Of a stretch of 64,000 bases of DNA, positions 8,096 to 16,208 are shown piece after piece (the first letter of the stretch is position 1; each line of letters begins with the position of its first letter). The notes beneath the pieces are model-generated. The model was not told the origin of the DNA. It ran no database searches and worked only from the letters and a program-made list of their open reading frames with translations. A program made the position numbers and the translations under genes. The DNA lies in assembly GCA_963820395.1 (NCBI GenBank), contig CAWGAE010000020.1, forward strand, positions 1 through 64,000. The letters are read 5' to 3'. This DNA is from DATFVJ01 sp963820395. Lineage in GTDB: Bacteria; Actinomycetota; Actinomycetes; Streptosporangiales; Streptosporangiaceae.

Positions 8096-8966
8096 TCAAC
8101 CGCCAAGCGCGGTCGCGATGGAACCGAGCAGGGCAACCACGCCGTCCGGGCCGTCCACCACAAGGTCGGCGGCCTCGGCGAGCGCCGTGACCTCCGCCGA
8201 CCCGCTGCAGACCGTCACACCGGGGATGCCGGCCGAGCGAAACTCGCGCACAGCCGCGAACGCCGCCAGGTCACCGAGATCATCTCCGCAGAACACCACC
8301 GCCCGCGACAGCCGTTCTGCTACCAGGTTTGCGAGCGCCGCGCCCTTGTCCATGCCAGGGGGCCGTAGCTCGATCACCATCCTGCCTGGTTCCACGACAA
8401 GCCCCGCACGCTCGGCGAGCGCCGCCAGCGGTTCGCGTACCAGCGCAAGGGCGCCGTCAGGGTCGGGGGTGCGGCGCGTGTGCACGGCGATGGCGCGCCC
8501 CTTGTCCTCGACCCAGGTACCCGGCGGGGCACCCGCGCCAGCCAGCAAGCCGGGCAGTTCTGCGCGGCGCCATCGCGAGCCCGGCGGGTGGTGCCGGAGC
8601 GGTGAGGACACCCGATTCCCAGCGTTCGCTGCCGTAGTGGCCGAGAACCACGATCCCGGGAACCTCGCTCAGGCCGCCAAGGTCGACCGCGAGCGCCGCG
8701 GGCCGACCTGTGATCACTGCGAGCGTGCCGAGACGTGCGCTCAGCCTGCGCAGCGCCTCAGGGGCACCCGGGTGGGCGGTGGCCGTCAGCGGATCAGCCA
8801 CGATGGGCGCGAGCGTGCCATCGTAGTCGAGCGCGACAAGCCCGCTACCCGGATCGCGTAGCAGTGCGGTCAGCCCGGCCTTTCCCTCCGGGGTGGCGGG
8901 CTCGGGAACATCACCCACTGTCGGTTCGCTTTCCACGGCATACCCCTCACCTTGGTCGACTGGCAT
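8096..8966 (-). pseudogene. otsB: trehalose-6-phosphate phosphatase, frameshifted in the middle
   Basis: HAD-superfamily phosphatase that removes phosphate from trehalose-6-phosphate. The N-terminal half (8966 to about 8590) carries the DXDGT nucleophile motif as ALDYDGTLAP (D47, D49) and the ITGRP motif. The C-terminal half lies in a different frame (from about 8600 to 8096) and carries GMDKGAALANLV and the acidic CGDDLGDLAAF motif. The two halves fit together to about 289 residues, the family length, with the break between 8560 and 8605. All catalytic elements survive on one side or the other, so only the indel breaks it. It faces otsA tail to tail, unlike a typical otsBA operon. Confidence 0.88.
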
Positions 8967-9005
8967 TTTTCCGGTTGGTCGACTGGCACTTTCCGGCCTC
9001 GCCCA

Positions 9006-9257
9006 TCAAGACTGGCGGCGCGCTGAGCGCAGCCGCCGCCGCTCCGTTCGCTGGCGGCGGAGCCGCTTCACCAGGAGCGGATCGAACGCAAGCGCCTCGG
9101 GCCGGTCGATCAGCTCGTTGAGCAGCTGGTAATAACGGGTGGCGGGCACCGAGAAGATCTCGCGTATTGCCTGCTCCTTGGCGCCGGGATAGCGCCACCA
9201 TCGCCGCTCGAACGCGAGGATCCGCATGTCCTGCTCGGACAGCGGTTCTGCTGGCAT
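9006..9257 (-). CDS. DUF3263 domain-containing small protein
   Basis: An 83-residue protein matching the actinobacterial DUF3263 family: LSEQDMRILAFERRWWRYPG, then AIREIFSVPATRYYQLLNELID, ending in a basic tail. The middle looks like a helix-turn-helix-type bundle and these proteins are small and probably DNA- or RNA-associated, but no function is established. It stands alone between otsB and the divergent SAM hydrolase gene. Confidence 0.8.
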   Translation of the reverse strand: MPAEPLSEQDMRILAFERRWWRYPGAKEQAIREIFSVPATRYYQLLNELIDRPEALAFDPLLVKRLRRQRTERRRLRSARRQS

Positions 9258-9484
9258 CTCCCGACCCGCCTGCTCGGCTATAGCTGCCTGCGTCCTGGCT
9301 CGACCAGGCTCTCACCCGGGCCTTGACCCGATCTTCACCCGGGCCTGTACCCGGGCTACTCCGCGGCGCCCAGCGATCCCGCACGCCGACGGCGCGTGCC
9401 CGTCGCGGTGCCGCTGAACTCGACCATCGTATGCCGTGCGCGGGCCTACCCCGATCGGTTCGGTCCGACGTACGCTCACCACTC

Positions 9485-10297
9485 GTGGCCCCTTACAACT
9501 GCCTGACGTTCCTGACCGATTACGGGTTGGAGGATGGATTCGTCGCCGCGTGTCATGGCGTGGCAACCCGAATCGCCCCGGATGCCCGCATCATCGACCT
9601 CACTCATCTGGTGCCGCCCGGCGATGTTCGGCGTGGAGCGGCAGTGCTCGCGCAGACCGTGCCCTACCTGCCGCCGGCCGTGCATGTCGCGGTCGTCGAC
9701 CCGGGCGTGGGTACGGCGCGCCTTGGCGTCGCCGTACACGCTGGCGACCGGATCTTCGTGGGCCCGGACAACGGCGTGCTCTCCTGGGCGATCGCGGCCG
9801 CGGGCGGCGCGGACCGCGCCGCCCAGCTCAGCAACAGCGACCTGTGGCTGCACCCGGTATCGTCGACCTTCCATGGCCGCGACATCTTCACCCCGGTCGC
9901 CGCGCATCTCGCGAACGGCTTGGATCTGGCCGCGGTGGGCACCGAGCAGGCCATTGCCGACCTGGTGACACTGCCCGCGCCGACCAGCCGCGTACATGAC
10001 GGCGAGGTCGAGGGTGAGGTGATGTCAGTTGACAGGTTCGGCAACGTGCAGCTGTCGATCGCCGCATCAGAGATCGGGCTTCTCGGCGCCGGTTTCGGCG
10101 GAACGCTCGTGGTGCGTTGTGGCAGGCGCCAGCTCACGGTGCCCTATCTCAAGACCTTCGCCGCCGTCGCACCAGGTGAGCTCGTCGCCTTCGCCGACTC
10201 AGCCGGGCTGGTGTCGCTCGCGGTCAACGCCGGGGATGCGGCTCAGCGGCTGGGCCTGCCGCCCGGAGCGCATGTGCGGCTCGCCGCAGCGCCGTAG
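9485..10297 (+). CDS. SAM hydrolase / SAM hydroxide adenosyltransferase (DUF62 family)
   Basis: Family related to the fluorinase and chlorinase enzymes; characterised members hydrolyse S-adenosylmethionine to adenosine and methionine. The 270-residue protein starts MAPYNCLTFLTDYGLEDGFV, which is the family N-terminus, so I use the GTG at 9485 rather than the longer frame from 9323. The candidate Asp-Arg-His residues are in VVDPGVGTARLGVAV and STFHGRDIFTPVAAHLA, and VGPDNGVLSWA is also conserved. It lacks the long loop of true halogenating enzymes as far as I can judge, so hydrolase is the better call. With a SAM riboswitch nearby at thrC, two SAM-linked functions are close together, possibly by chance. 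Confidence 0.88.
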   Translation: MAPYNCLTFLTDYGLEDGFVAACHGVATRIAPDARIIDLTHLVPPGDVRRGAAVLAQTVPYLPPAVHVAVVDPGVGTARLGVAVHAGDRIFVGPDNGVLSWAIAAAGGADRAAQLSNSDLWLHPVSSTFHGRDIFTPVAAHLANGLDLAAVGTEQAIADLVTLPAPTSRVHDGEVEGEVMSVDRFGNVQLSIAASEIGLLGAGFGGTLVVRCGRRQLTVPYLKTFAAVAPGELVAFADSAGLVSLAVNAGDAAQRLGLPPGAHVRLAAAP

Positions 10298-10317
10298 CGA
10301 CCATCCGCGCGGCGCTC

Positions 10318-10576
10318 GCAGCCGGCGGCCACGCCGCCAGGCCACGGCCACGCGCCACGCCAGGCCACGCGCCACGCGCCACGCCAGGCCGCGCCACGCG
10401 CCACGCCAGGCCTCGTCAGGCTAGGCCCCGTCACGCGCCACGCCCCGCCACGCGCCACGCCCCGCCACGCGCCATGCCCCGCCATGCCACACGCCATGCC
10501 ACGCCACACACGCCCCGCCATGCCACCACGCCCCGCCACGCCACGCCACGCCACGCCACGCCACGCCACGCCACGG
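10318..10576. repeat. CCACG microsatellite and degenerate CCACGC/GCCACGC array
   Basis: About 260 bp made almost entirely of variants of GCCACGC, CCAGGC and CCATGC, ending in eight exact tandem CCACG units (10536-10575). It lies between the SAM hydrolase gene and the protease promoter. Frames through it read as low-complexity WRGVAWRGV-like peptides and are not genes. Such arrays vary in copy number by slippage. Confidence 0.9.
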
Positions 10577-10763
10577 GGATACTGCCACCGGCGGGCGCCT
10601 GGGTATTCGCCTGTCCCTGGTGGTGGCTGAGTTCGCAATCCGGGACTGGACGGCCCGAGCGTGGCAGAATTCCGGATTGCCCGCATAACGGAAGGCATCG
10701 CTGTCTTGTCACTCATGTTCGGCCGCCCGGCTGTCGCCACTCGCCGCCACGCTGGCCGCGGCA

Positions 10764-12719
10764 GTGACGGTCGGGCTCACGGCAGCGCCGGGTCTCGCCG
10801 ACCAGGTGCGTGACCGGGAGTGGTGGCTTACCGAGGTCCATGTCACGCGGGCGTGGCAGGTCAGCCGCGGGGGCGGCGTGACCGTCGCGGTGCTCGACAC
10901 CGGCGTCACCCCGTCCCAGCCCGATCTGTCCCGATCAGTGATCGCCGGCCCGGACTACACTCACTCCGGGCGGCAAAGCGGTGACACCTACTGGGGCGTT
11001 CACGGCACGGCCATGGCAGTGCTCATCGCCGGGCACGGGCATGGCCGGGGGCACAAGGACGGCATCATCGGCGTCGCACCGAGGGCAAAGATCCTCTCGG
11101 TCCGGGTAAGCCTCGAGGGAAGCGATCCGCTGCGCGCGGATCCCGCCGTCGCATCCAGGTTGCCCGATGCGATCGCGGCGGGCATCGGTTATGCGGCACG
11201 TCATGGCGCGCAGGTGATCGATCTGCCACTGGATCCGGGCGCTGCGGGCGTAGACGGCACCCCGCGCGCGGCCGCCGCCGCGGGCGGCACCACAGCGGAG
11301 CGGAAGGCGGTCGCGTACGCACTCGCCAAAGGAGCAGTCCTCGTCGCACCCGCCGGAGACGATGGCGCAGAGCATGGCCAGGTCAACTACCCCGCGGCGG
11401 ACCCGGGCGTCATCTCGGTCGGCGCCTTCAACGAGGGCTTCGTCAAGGCATGGTTCTCGAGCCGACGCTCTTATGTGACCCTGACCGCGCCCGGCGAAGG
11501 GGTTATCACGGCAAGCTCCGCGACCGGCTACGGCACGATGAGCAGCACGAGCGCGGCGAGCGCCGAAGTGGCGGGCATGGCGGCGCTCATCCGGGCGCGG
11601 TATCCGGGCCTGACGCCGCGGCAGGTCGGCCAGGCCCTGACCGAAGGCGCCCGCTTCGGCCGTCCGACGGGCCTGAAGAACGGCTCCGGGTACGGCACCG
11701 CTGACGCGCAGGAGGCGCTGAGCGCCGCCGCCAAGATCGAGACCGCCAGTATGCCAGCCAGCCCGCCACCGCCCGCCACTGCTCCGCGGGCCCGCGCGCC
11801 GCGCCGCCGCACCACGGTGCTGCCTTACGCGATCATCGGCGCTGGTGGCCTGCTTCTCCTGTTGTTGCTTACCGTCGCCGTAGCGGTGCACCGGCGCAAG
11901 CGCGCACGCAGCAAGCCCGCGGGCGAGCCGCAGCGGGCGCGGTCGGCTGCTACGCGGATCGGCGAACCCGGCCAGGGAACCGGAGCCCGGGGAACCGGGG
12001 CCCGGGGAACGTGGGCCCAGGGAACCGGGGCGGAGCCCAGTCCGCACTTCACAACCTCGGTGAATCCCCCTACCGCCGGACCCGGATCCTACGATGACGC
12101 GCGGCCCTGGAGCACAGCGCAAGAGCGGCAGCGGCCGGAGCTGGGACCGATTCCCAAACTCGAGGTGGGCAGGCGGACCAGGCGGGCAGCGGGCCCGCCC
12201 TGGGAGCCTGCACCCGAACCGGAAAGCGAACCGCCTTGGCTGGCACCGGGCTTCGCCGCCGACGGCACTGCTGCCAGCCAAGGACTCCCGCACCCGGCGG
12301 ACGGCCTGAACGGGCGCAGTGATGTCACCTGGCGGGTGGCATCCGGCCCTGGTGAGACTAGCGAAACGGCCGACCGCGAACAGGTGACCGGCCCCAGCCA
12401 TGTCCCCAGCCATGTCCCCAAACATGTCCCCAGCCATGTCCCCAGCGGTGTCCCGGACCATGCCTGGTATCCAGGTGCGAGGCCGGAGGACGTCCCCGCC
12501 GTATCGAGCGGGGAGCCGCGGGAGCGCGCTGCAGGACGGCAAGGGCAGGTAGCGGTCCCCGGATACCCAGACGCAGCGGCGCCAGGAACCTTATCCGCGG
12601 CGGCGCCCAGATACCGAGTCTCGACGGCGCCTGGAGCGGATACCCAGGCATTCCCCGTCATCCCGCCACCCGGTCGCGGTGGTTATCCCGATGACGACGA
12701 GGACGACCGCCACCTCTGA
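10764..12719 (+). CDS. membrane-anchored subtilisin-like protease (S8, mycosin-like)
   Basis: Secreted serine protease held by one C-terminal membrane helix, resembling the mycosins of type VII secretion. From 10764: Asp45 in VAVLDTGVTP, His80 in GVHGTAMAVL, Ser263 in STSAASAEVAG. The usual oxyanion Asn region reads PAGDDG (D199), so Asn appears replaced by Asp. A helix at about 351-376 (YAIIGAGGLLLLLLL) is followed by RRKR and a roughly 270-residue Pro/Gly-rich tail with GTGARGTGARGT and HVPSHVPKHVPSHVPS repeats. The N-terminus is doubtful: hydrophobic signal-like sequence (RLSPLAATLAAAVTVG) lies upstream in frame without a normal start, so an indel near 10720 may separate it from a TTG at 10706. 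No ESX genes are nearby. Confidence 0.82.
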   Translation: MTVGLTAAPGLADQVRDREWWLTEVHVTRAWQVSRGGGVTVAVLDTGVTPSQPDLSRSVIAGPDYTHSGRQSGDTYWGVHGTAMAVLIAGHGHGRGHKDGIIGVAPRAKILSVRVSLEGSDPLRADPAVASRLPDAIAAGIGYAARHGAQVIDLPLDPGAAGVDGTPRAAAAAGGTTAERKAVAYALAKGAVLVAPAGDDGAEHGQVNYPAADPGVISVGAFNEGFVKAWFSSRRSYVTLTAPGEGVITASSATGYGTMSSTSAASAEVAGMAALIRARYPGLTPRQVGQALTEGARFGRPTGLKNGSGYGTADAQEALSAAAKIETASMPASPPPPATAPRARAPRRRTTVLPYAIIGAGGLLLLLLLTVAVAVHRRKRARSKPAGEPQRARSAATRIGEPGQGTGARGTGARGTWAQGTGAEPSPHFTTSVNPPTAGPGSYDDARPWSTAQERQRPELGPIPKLEVGRRTRRAAGPPWEPAPEPESEPPWLAPGFAADGTAASQGLPHPADGLNGRSDVTWRVASGPGETSETADREQVTGPSHVPSHVPKHVPSHVPSGVPDHAWYPGARPEDVPAVSSGEPRERAAGRQGQVAVPGYPDAAAPGTLSAAAPRYRVSTAPGADTQAFPVIPPPGRGGYPDDDEDDRHL

Positions 12720-12732
12720 GAGTCAGCCGCCC

Positions 12733-12772
12733 CCACGCCTGGCGTCAGGCTTCCACGCCTGGCGTCAGGCTC
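12733..12772. terminator. tandem 20-bp hairpin repeats, likely bidirectional terminator
   Basis: Two tandem copies of CCACGCCTGGCGTCAGGCT (starting at 12733 and 12753). Each contains GCCTG-GCGT-CAGGC, a 5-bp stem with a 4-base loop. They lie between the convergent protease and acyltransferase genes. Confidence 0.55.
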
Positions 12773-12782
12773 CTCCCACGCC

Positions 12783-13502
12783 TCAGCGCTCAGCGGCTGC
12801 CGCATCGCCGAGTTGCTCTTTCCTGGTGGATGCGTAGACGGGCACATACTCCTGCCCGGACAGCTCCCTTATCGCGCGCATCACGTCATCGGTGATCGCC
12901 CGTCGGGCTTTGGCAGGTGCCCCGGTGCCCGCGTGCTGTCCGAACGCCAACGGCTTGCCGACACGCACCTCGACCGGGCCCAGGCGCGGAATCGCCCTGC
13001 CCGGGGGTAGTACGTGATCCGTCCCGATCATCGCAACAGGAACCACCGGCAGTCCTGACGCCAGGGCGAGCCAGCCGACTCCGGTCCTGCCGCGGTACAG
13101 CCTCCCGTCGGGCGAGCGGGTTCCCTCCGGATAGATGCCGAACAGCTCACCCTTGCGCAGCAGGTCGAGGGCAGCTTCCAGCATCCCGCGGGCGGCCCGG
13201 GTGCCGGTGCGGTCTACCGCGAGCTGTTTTGTGCGCCGCAGGTAGATGGCGGTTGCCCGGTCGATCAGGCGCGTACCGGTGAAGTACTCGGACTTCGCGG
13301 CAAAGGTCACCGGCCGGTCCAGCAAGAGGGGAAGGAAGAACGAATCAACGATCGACAGGTGGTTCGACGCCACGATGGCGCCGCCTCGCTCCGGCACGTT
13401 CCCCGCACCGGTAATCAATGGCCGCCACAGCAGGTGCAGGAAGGGTCCGGCGACAGCTCTCGACAAGCGGTACTGCACGCGTCCTCCTGTCACCGTCTCC
13501 AC
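12783..13502 (-). CDS. 1-acyl-sn-glycerol-3-phosphate acyltransferase family protein
   Basis: PlsC-type acyltransferase that would acylate lysophosphatidic acid in membrane lipid synthesis. The 239-residue protein shows the HX4D catalytic motif as NHLSIVDSFF (H48, D53), the phosphate-binding EGTRSPDG motif (E126), and VVPVAMIGTDHVLPPG late in the domain. The length is typical of the soluble or monotopic bacterial form. The start is a GTG at 13502; a few residues of uncertainty remain. It is transcribed toward the protease gene and away from the universal stress protein. The exact acceptor cannot be told from sequence. Confidence 0.88.
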   Translation of the reverse strand: METVTGGRVQYRLSRAVAGPFLHLLWRPLITGAGNVPERGGAIVASNHLSIVDSFFLPLLLDRPVTFAAKSEYFTGTRLIDRATAIYLRRTKQLAVDRTGTRAARGMLEAALDLLRKGELFGIYPEGTRSPDGRLYRGRTGVGWLALASGLPVVPVAMIGTDHVLPPGRAIPRLGPVEVRVGKPLAFGQHAGTGAPAKARRAITDDVMRAIRELSGQEYVPVYASTRKEQLGDAAAAER

Positions 13503-13734
13503 CGGACATCAGCCTCGCGCTGCCGCGGCGGCAGATCAACCATAACGGGGGGCGTGGGGCGCGCGCCGAAACGACCCGGCCCCGGCCGAGCCGGCCCGGC
13601 ACGAGCTGGCCCGATCCGGGCGAGTAGCCCACAGGCGAAGGTCCCCGCGGACGAGGCGGAATGCCTCTACGCCGGCCGGGCCGGGCCGGGCAGGCTAAGA
13701 GCAGGTTTGGTACCAAGAACTAAGGAGCAAGACG

Positions 13735-14199
13735 ATGACCGGGCAGAAGGATGGCCGGATCCCGCGCATCGTGGTCGGAGTAGATGGATCGCCGTCCTCG
13801 ATGACGGCGCTGCGCTGGGCGGTGCGGCAGGCTGAGCTCACGGGCGCGACCGTAGACGCGGTGCTATCGTGGCAGTATCCGGTGAACTACGGAACCTACG
13901 GGTGGGCGCCTGTCTCCACGGAAGGCGACGGCGACTTCGGTGAGATCGGGGAAAAGACGCTGACCGAAGCCATCAACAAGACCGTTGACCCCGGCTGCGA
14001 CGTCCGGGTGCGGCCCGTGGTCAGACAGGGCAACTCTGCGCAGGTGCTGCTGGACGCGGCGCGGGACGCGGACCTGCTCGTCGTGGGCAGCCGTGGGCAC
14101 GGCGGCTTCACAGGCGCCCTGCTCGGCTCGGTGAGCATGCACTGCGTCCATCACGCGCACTGCCCGGTGGTGGTCGTCCGCATGCAGGTGCATGACTAA
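13735..14199 (+). CDS. universal stress protein (UspA family)
   Basis: A single-domain, 154-residue universal stress protein. It shows IVVGVDGSPSSMTALRWAV at the N-terminus, and the ATP-binding G-2X-G-9X-G(S/T) motif as VGSRGHGGFTGALLGSVS, ending CPVVVVRMQ. The motif points to the ATP-binding subclass. AAGGAG lies a few bases before the ATG. It heads a rightward series with a PNPOx-like protein and GAPDH, a grouping that recalls actinobacterial hypoxia or dormancy regulons, though I do not see a clear DosR box upstream. Confidence 0.92.
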   Translation: MTGQKDGRIPRIVVGVDGSPSSMTALRWAVRQAELTGATVDAVLSWQYPVNYGTYGWAPVSTEGDGDFGEIGEKTLTEAINKTVDPGCDVRVRPVVRQGNSAQVLLDAARDADLLVVGSRGHGGFTGALLGSVSMHCVHHAHCPVVVVRMQVHD

Positions 14200-14373
14200 C
14201 CCTGCCGCCGCGGCACACCACCGTAGGCCCATCGGACACTCAGCGCGGGAGATCAGCCGGTCCGGCACAGGTTGGAAACAACGGCGCCGGGAGTGGCTTG
14301 TTTCAATTCGACACATCGCGACGGGACGTTCAGCCCTACCGGAACGGGCAAGCTGCCGCAGCAGGCTTTCGCC

Positions 14374-14787
14374 GTGCATTACCATCTTCCGGGGCCGGAT
14401 GTCCTGTCGTGGCACGAATGCCTGCACCTGCTCGCGAGTGCGCAAATCGGCCGGATCGTATATTCCGACCAGGCCCTGCCCGCGGTACAGCCGGTTGACT
14501 TTGTCGTGGACGATGAGGCGGTCGTCGTCCGGACCTGGGATGGATCAAGGCTCGCGAGAGCGGTGCAACGGGCCGTTGTGGCATTCGAGGCCGACGAATA
14601 CGACCTAGCGGCAGGCAACGGATGGTCGGTCACCATCGTCGGGGAATGTTCCGAAATCGAAGAACCGGGTCAGGTGGAGCGCCTATCGAAGCTCGTATCT
14701 AGGCACTGGGCGCCTGACGGTGACGATCGCTTCATGCGCATCAGCATCGCCGGCGTCGCGGGCCGCAGGATTCAGCCGCCTGGGTGA
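14374..14787 (+). CDS. PNPOx-like flavin-binding protein
   Basis: Member of the pyridoxamine-5'-phosphate oxidase-like split-barrel family, probably binding FMN or F420. The order is typical: LSWHECLHLLASAQIGRIVYSD, PVDFVVDDEAVVVRTWDG, VAFEADEYDLAAGNGWSVTIVG and a C-terminal FMRISIAGVAGRRI segment. I use the GTG at 14374 because family members begin about 15 residues before the ECLHLL segment; the frame is open back to a TTG at 14272, which would add 34 odd residues and has no good ribosome site. The gene follows the universal stress protein. Substrate and electron partner are unknown. Confidence 0.78.
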   Translation: MHYHLPGPDVLSWHECLHLLASAQIGRIVYSDQALPAVQPVDFVVDDEAVVVRTWDGSRLARAVQRAVVAFEADEYDLAAGNGWSVTIVGECSEIEEPGQVERLSKLVSRHWAPDGDDRFMRISIAGVAGRRIQPPG

Positions 14788-14936
14788 GACCGCGCACGCC
14801 CACCGTCGTTTTGCCACGGTGAGCCGGTGGGCGCTGGTCAGGCACAGGACCAACGACCCTCGCACGCGGTACCCAATGCCTCTCCTCCCAGTGGCGGCCA
14901 CCAGCGCACCATGAACCAGGGTGTGTGTGCCCGTGC

Positions 14937-14956
14937 GGTTCCATCGAGATGGAACC
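14937..14956 (+). promoter_or_regulatory. 20-bp interrupted palindrome upstream of gap
   Basis: GGTTCCAT-CGAG-ATGGAACC, two perfect 8-bp arms around four bases, ending 31 bp before the gap start codon. It could be an operator or a leader hairpin. I do not recognise the cognate regulator. Confidence 0.45.
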
Positions 14957-14987
14957 AGAACAAGTCTGACAGCTGCCTGGAGGAAGT

Positions 14988-15989
14988 ATGACCACAAGAG
15001 TCGGAATCAACGGCTTCGGCCGCATTGGCCGCATGTTCATGCGCGCAGCCCTGGAGCGCGACGACATCGAGGTCGTGGCCGTGAACGACGTGGTTGACGC
15101 AAAGACTCTCGCGCACCTGCTCGCGTTCGACTCGACCTTCGGCCGGCTTGGCCGGGACGTGGAGGTGTCGGAGGACGCGATTGTCATTGACGGCCGGCCG
15201 GTGGTGGCCACCAAGCACCGGGATCCGGCCGAGCTCGACTGGGGCTCTTCCGGCGCCGAGATCGTCGTCGAATCCACGGGCCTGTTCCGCACCCGCGAGG
15301 ACGCGACGGCACACCTCAAGGCCGGCGCCCGTAAGGTCATCATCTCCGCACCTGCGAAGGGCGTCGATCTCACCGTGGTGATCGGAGTGAACCACGGCGC
15401 CTACGACCCACAGCACCACGACATCATCTCCAACGCCTCGTGCACCACGAACTGCGTGGTACCCATGGCCAAGGTGCTGCACGACACGTTCGGCCTGGTC
15501 AAGGGGCTCATGACGACGATCCATGCGTACACGGGCGACCAGATGCTGCTCGATGCCCCGCACTCGGACCTGCGCCGGGCCCGTTCGGCGGCGTGCAGCA
15601 TCATTCCGTCGAGCACGGGCGCCGCGCGCACCGCGGGTGTCGTCATCCCTGAACTGGCCGGCCGCCTCGACGGGATTGCCGTCCGGGTGCCGGTGGAGGA
15701 CGGATCGCTGACCGACCTCGCGGCGGTACTGTCCCGACCCGCGACCGTCGAAGAGGTGAACGATGCCTTCGCCCATGCGGCCGACACAGATCTCCACGGC
15801 ATCCTCAAGTACAGCACCGAGCCGCTCGTCTCGCGCGACATCGTCGGCGACCCAGCCTCGTGCGTGTTCGACTCCGCCATAACGCAGGCCGACGGCGAGC
15901 TGGTCAAGATCTTCGGCTGGTACGACAACGAATGGGCCTACAGCGTCCGGCTTGTCGACCTCGCCCTGATCGTTGGCGAGCGCCTGTAA
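14988..15989 (+). CDS. gap: glyceraldehyde-3-phosphate dehydrogenase, type I
   Basis: Glycolytic enzyme that oxidises and phosphorylates glyceraldehyde-3-phosphate with a nicotinamide cofactor. The 333-residue protein is complete: VGINGFGRIGRMFMRA Rossmann start, NDVVDAKTLAHLL, the catalytic SNASCTTNC (C152), H179 in TIHAYTGDQ, and the C-terminal WYDNEWAYSVRLVDL. Asp34 after the second strand favours NAD. GGAGGA lies before the ATG. It is not next to pgk or tpiA; it stands among stress-type genes, so it may be a second, conditionally used copy. A palindrome lies upstream and a hairpin terminator follows. Confidence 0.95.
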   Translation: MTTRVGINGFGRIGRMFMRAALERDDIEVVAVNDVVDAKTLAHLLAFDSTFGRLGRDVEVSEDAIVIDGRPVVATKHRDPAELDWGSSGAEIVVESTGLFRTREDATAHLKAGARKVIISAPAKGVDLTVVIGVNHGAYDPQHHDIISNASCTTNCVVPMAKVLHDTFGLVKGLMTTIHAYTGDQMLLDAPHSDLRRARSAACSIIPSSTGAARTAGVVIPELAGRLDGIAVRVPVEDGSLTDLAAVLSRPATVEEVNDAFAHAADTDLHGILKYSTEPLVSRDIVGDPASCVFDSAITQADGELVKIFGWYDNEWAYSVRLVDLALIVGERL

Positions 15990-16008
15990 CGGTATCCAGT
16001 CTGCGGGG

Positions 16009-16029
16009 ACCGGCGGCCAGCCCGCCGGT
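16009..16029 (+). terminator. gap terminator hairpin
   Basis: ACCGGCGG-CCAGC-CCGCCGGT, an 8-bp perfect stem with a 5-base loop, 20 bp after the gap stop codon. Confidence 0.7.
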
Positions 16030-16154
16030 TGCCCGGGCTCAAGGCGCCTTGAAGCAGTCCGCGAGCCGCCGCGGCCGCGACGGCACCCGTCCTCGCCGAT
16101 ACCGCCATAATCGATCACCAGGCGCCGGCCTGCATCAAGCTGGTCGCCTTGAAG

Positions 16155-16173
16155 TATACCCCATATGGGTATA
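16155..16173 (+). promoter_or_regulatory. CsoR/RcnR-type metal-responsive operator candidate
   Basis: TATACCCCATATGGGTATA, an almost perfect palindrome (one base off in the centre) 36 bp before the permease start. CsoR-family repressors bind inverted TACCC/GGGTA sites of this kind. It is AT-rich against a very GC-rich background, so it stands out. The regulator gene is not in the window. Confidence 0.6.
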
Positions 16174-16208
16174 TGGTCGGTGCGGATCCGCTTGGCTGAG
16201 GGAGTGAG

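Noticed and set aside
10318..10576. CRISPR-like array
   Set aside because: Units are 5-7 bp with no unique spacers; it is a simple-sequence array.
10935..12542. 535-codon minus frame over the protease gene
   Set aside because: Antisense to a gene with a full S8 triad; no recognisable domains.
13560..13734. DosR-type box upstream of the universal stress protein
   Set aside because: No GGGACTTNNGGCCC-like 20-mer could be found there, so the dormancy-regulon idea rests on gene content only.
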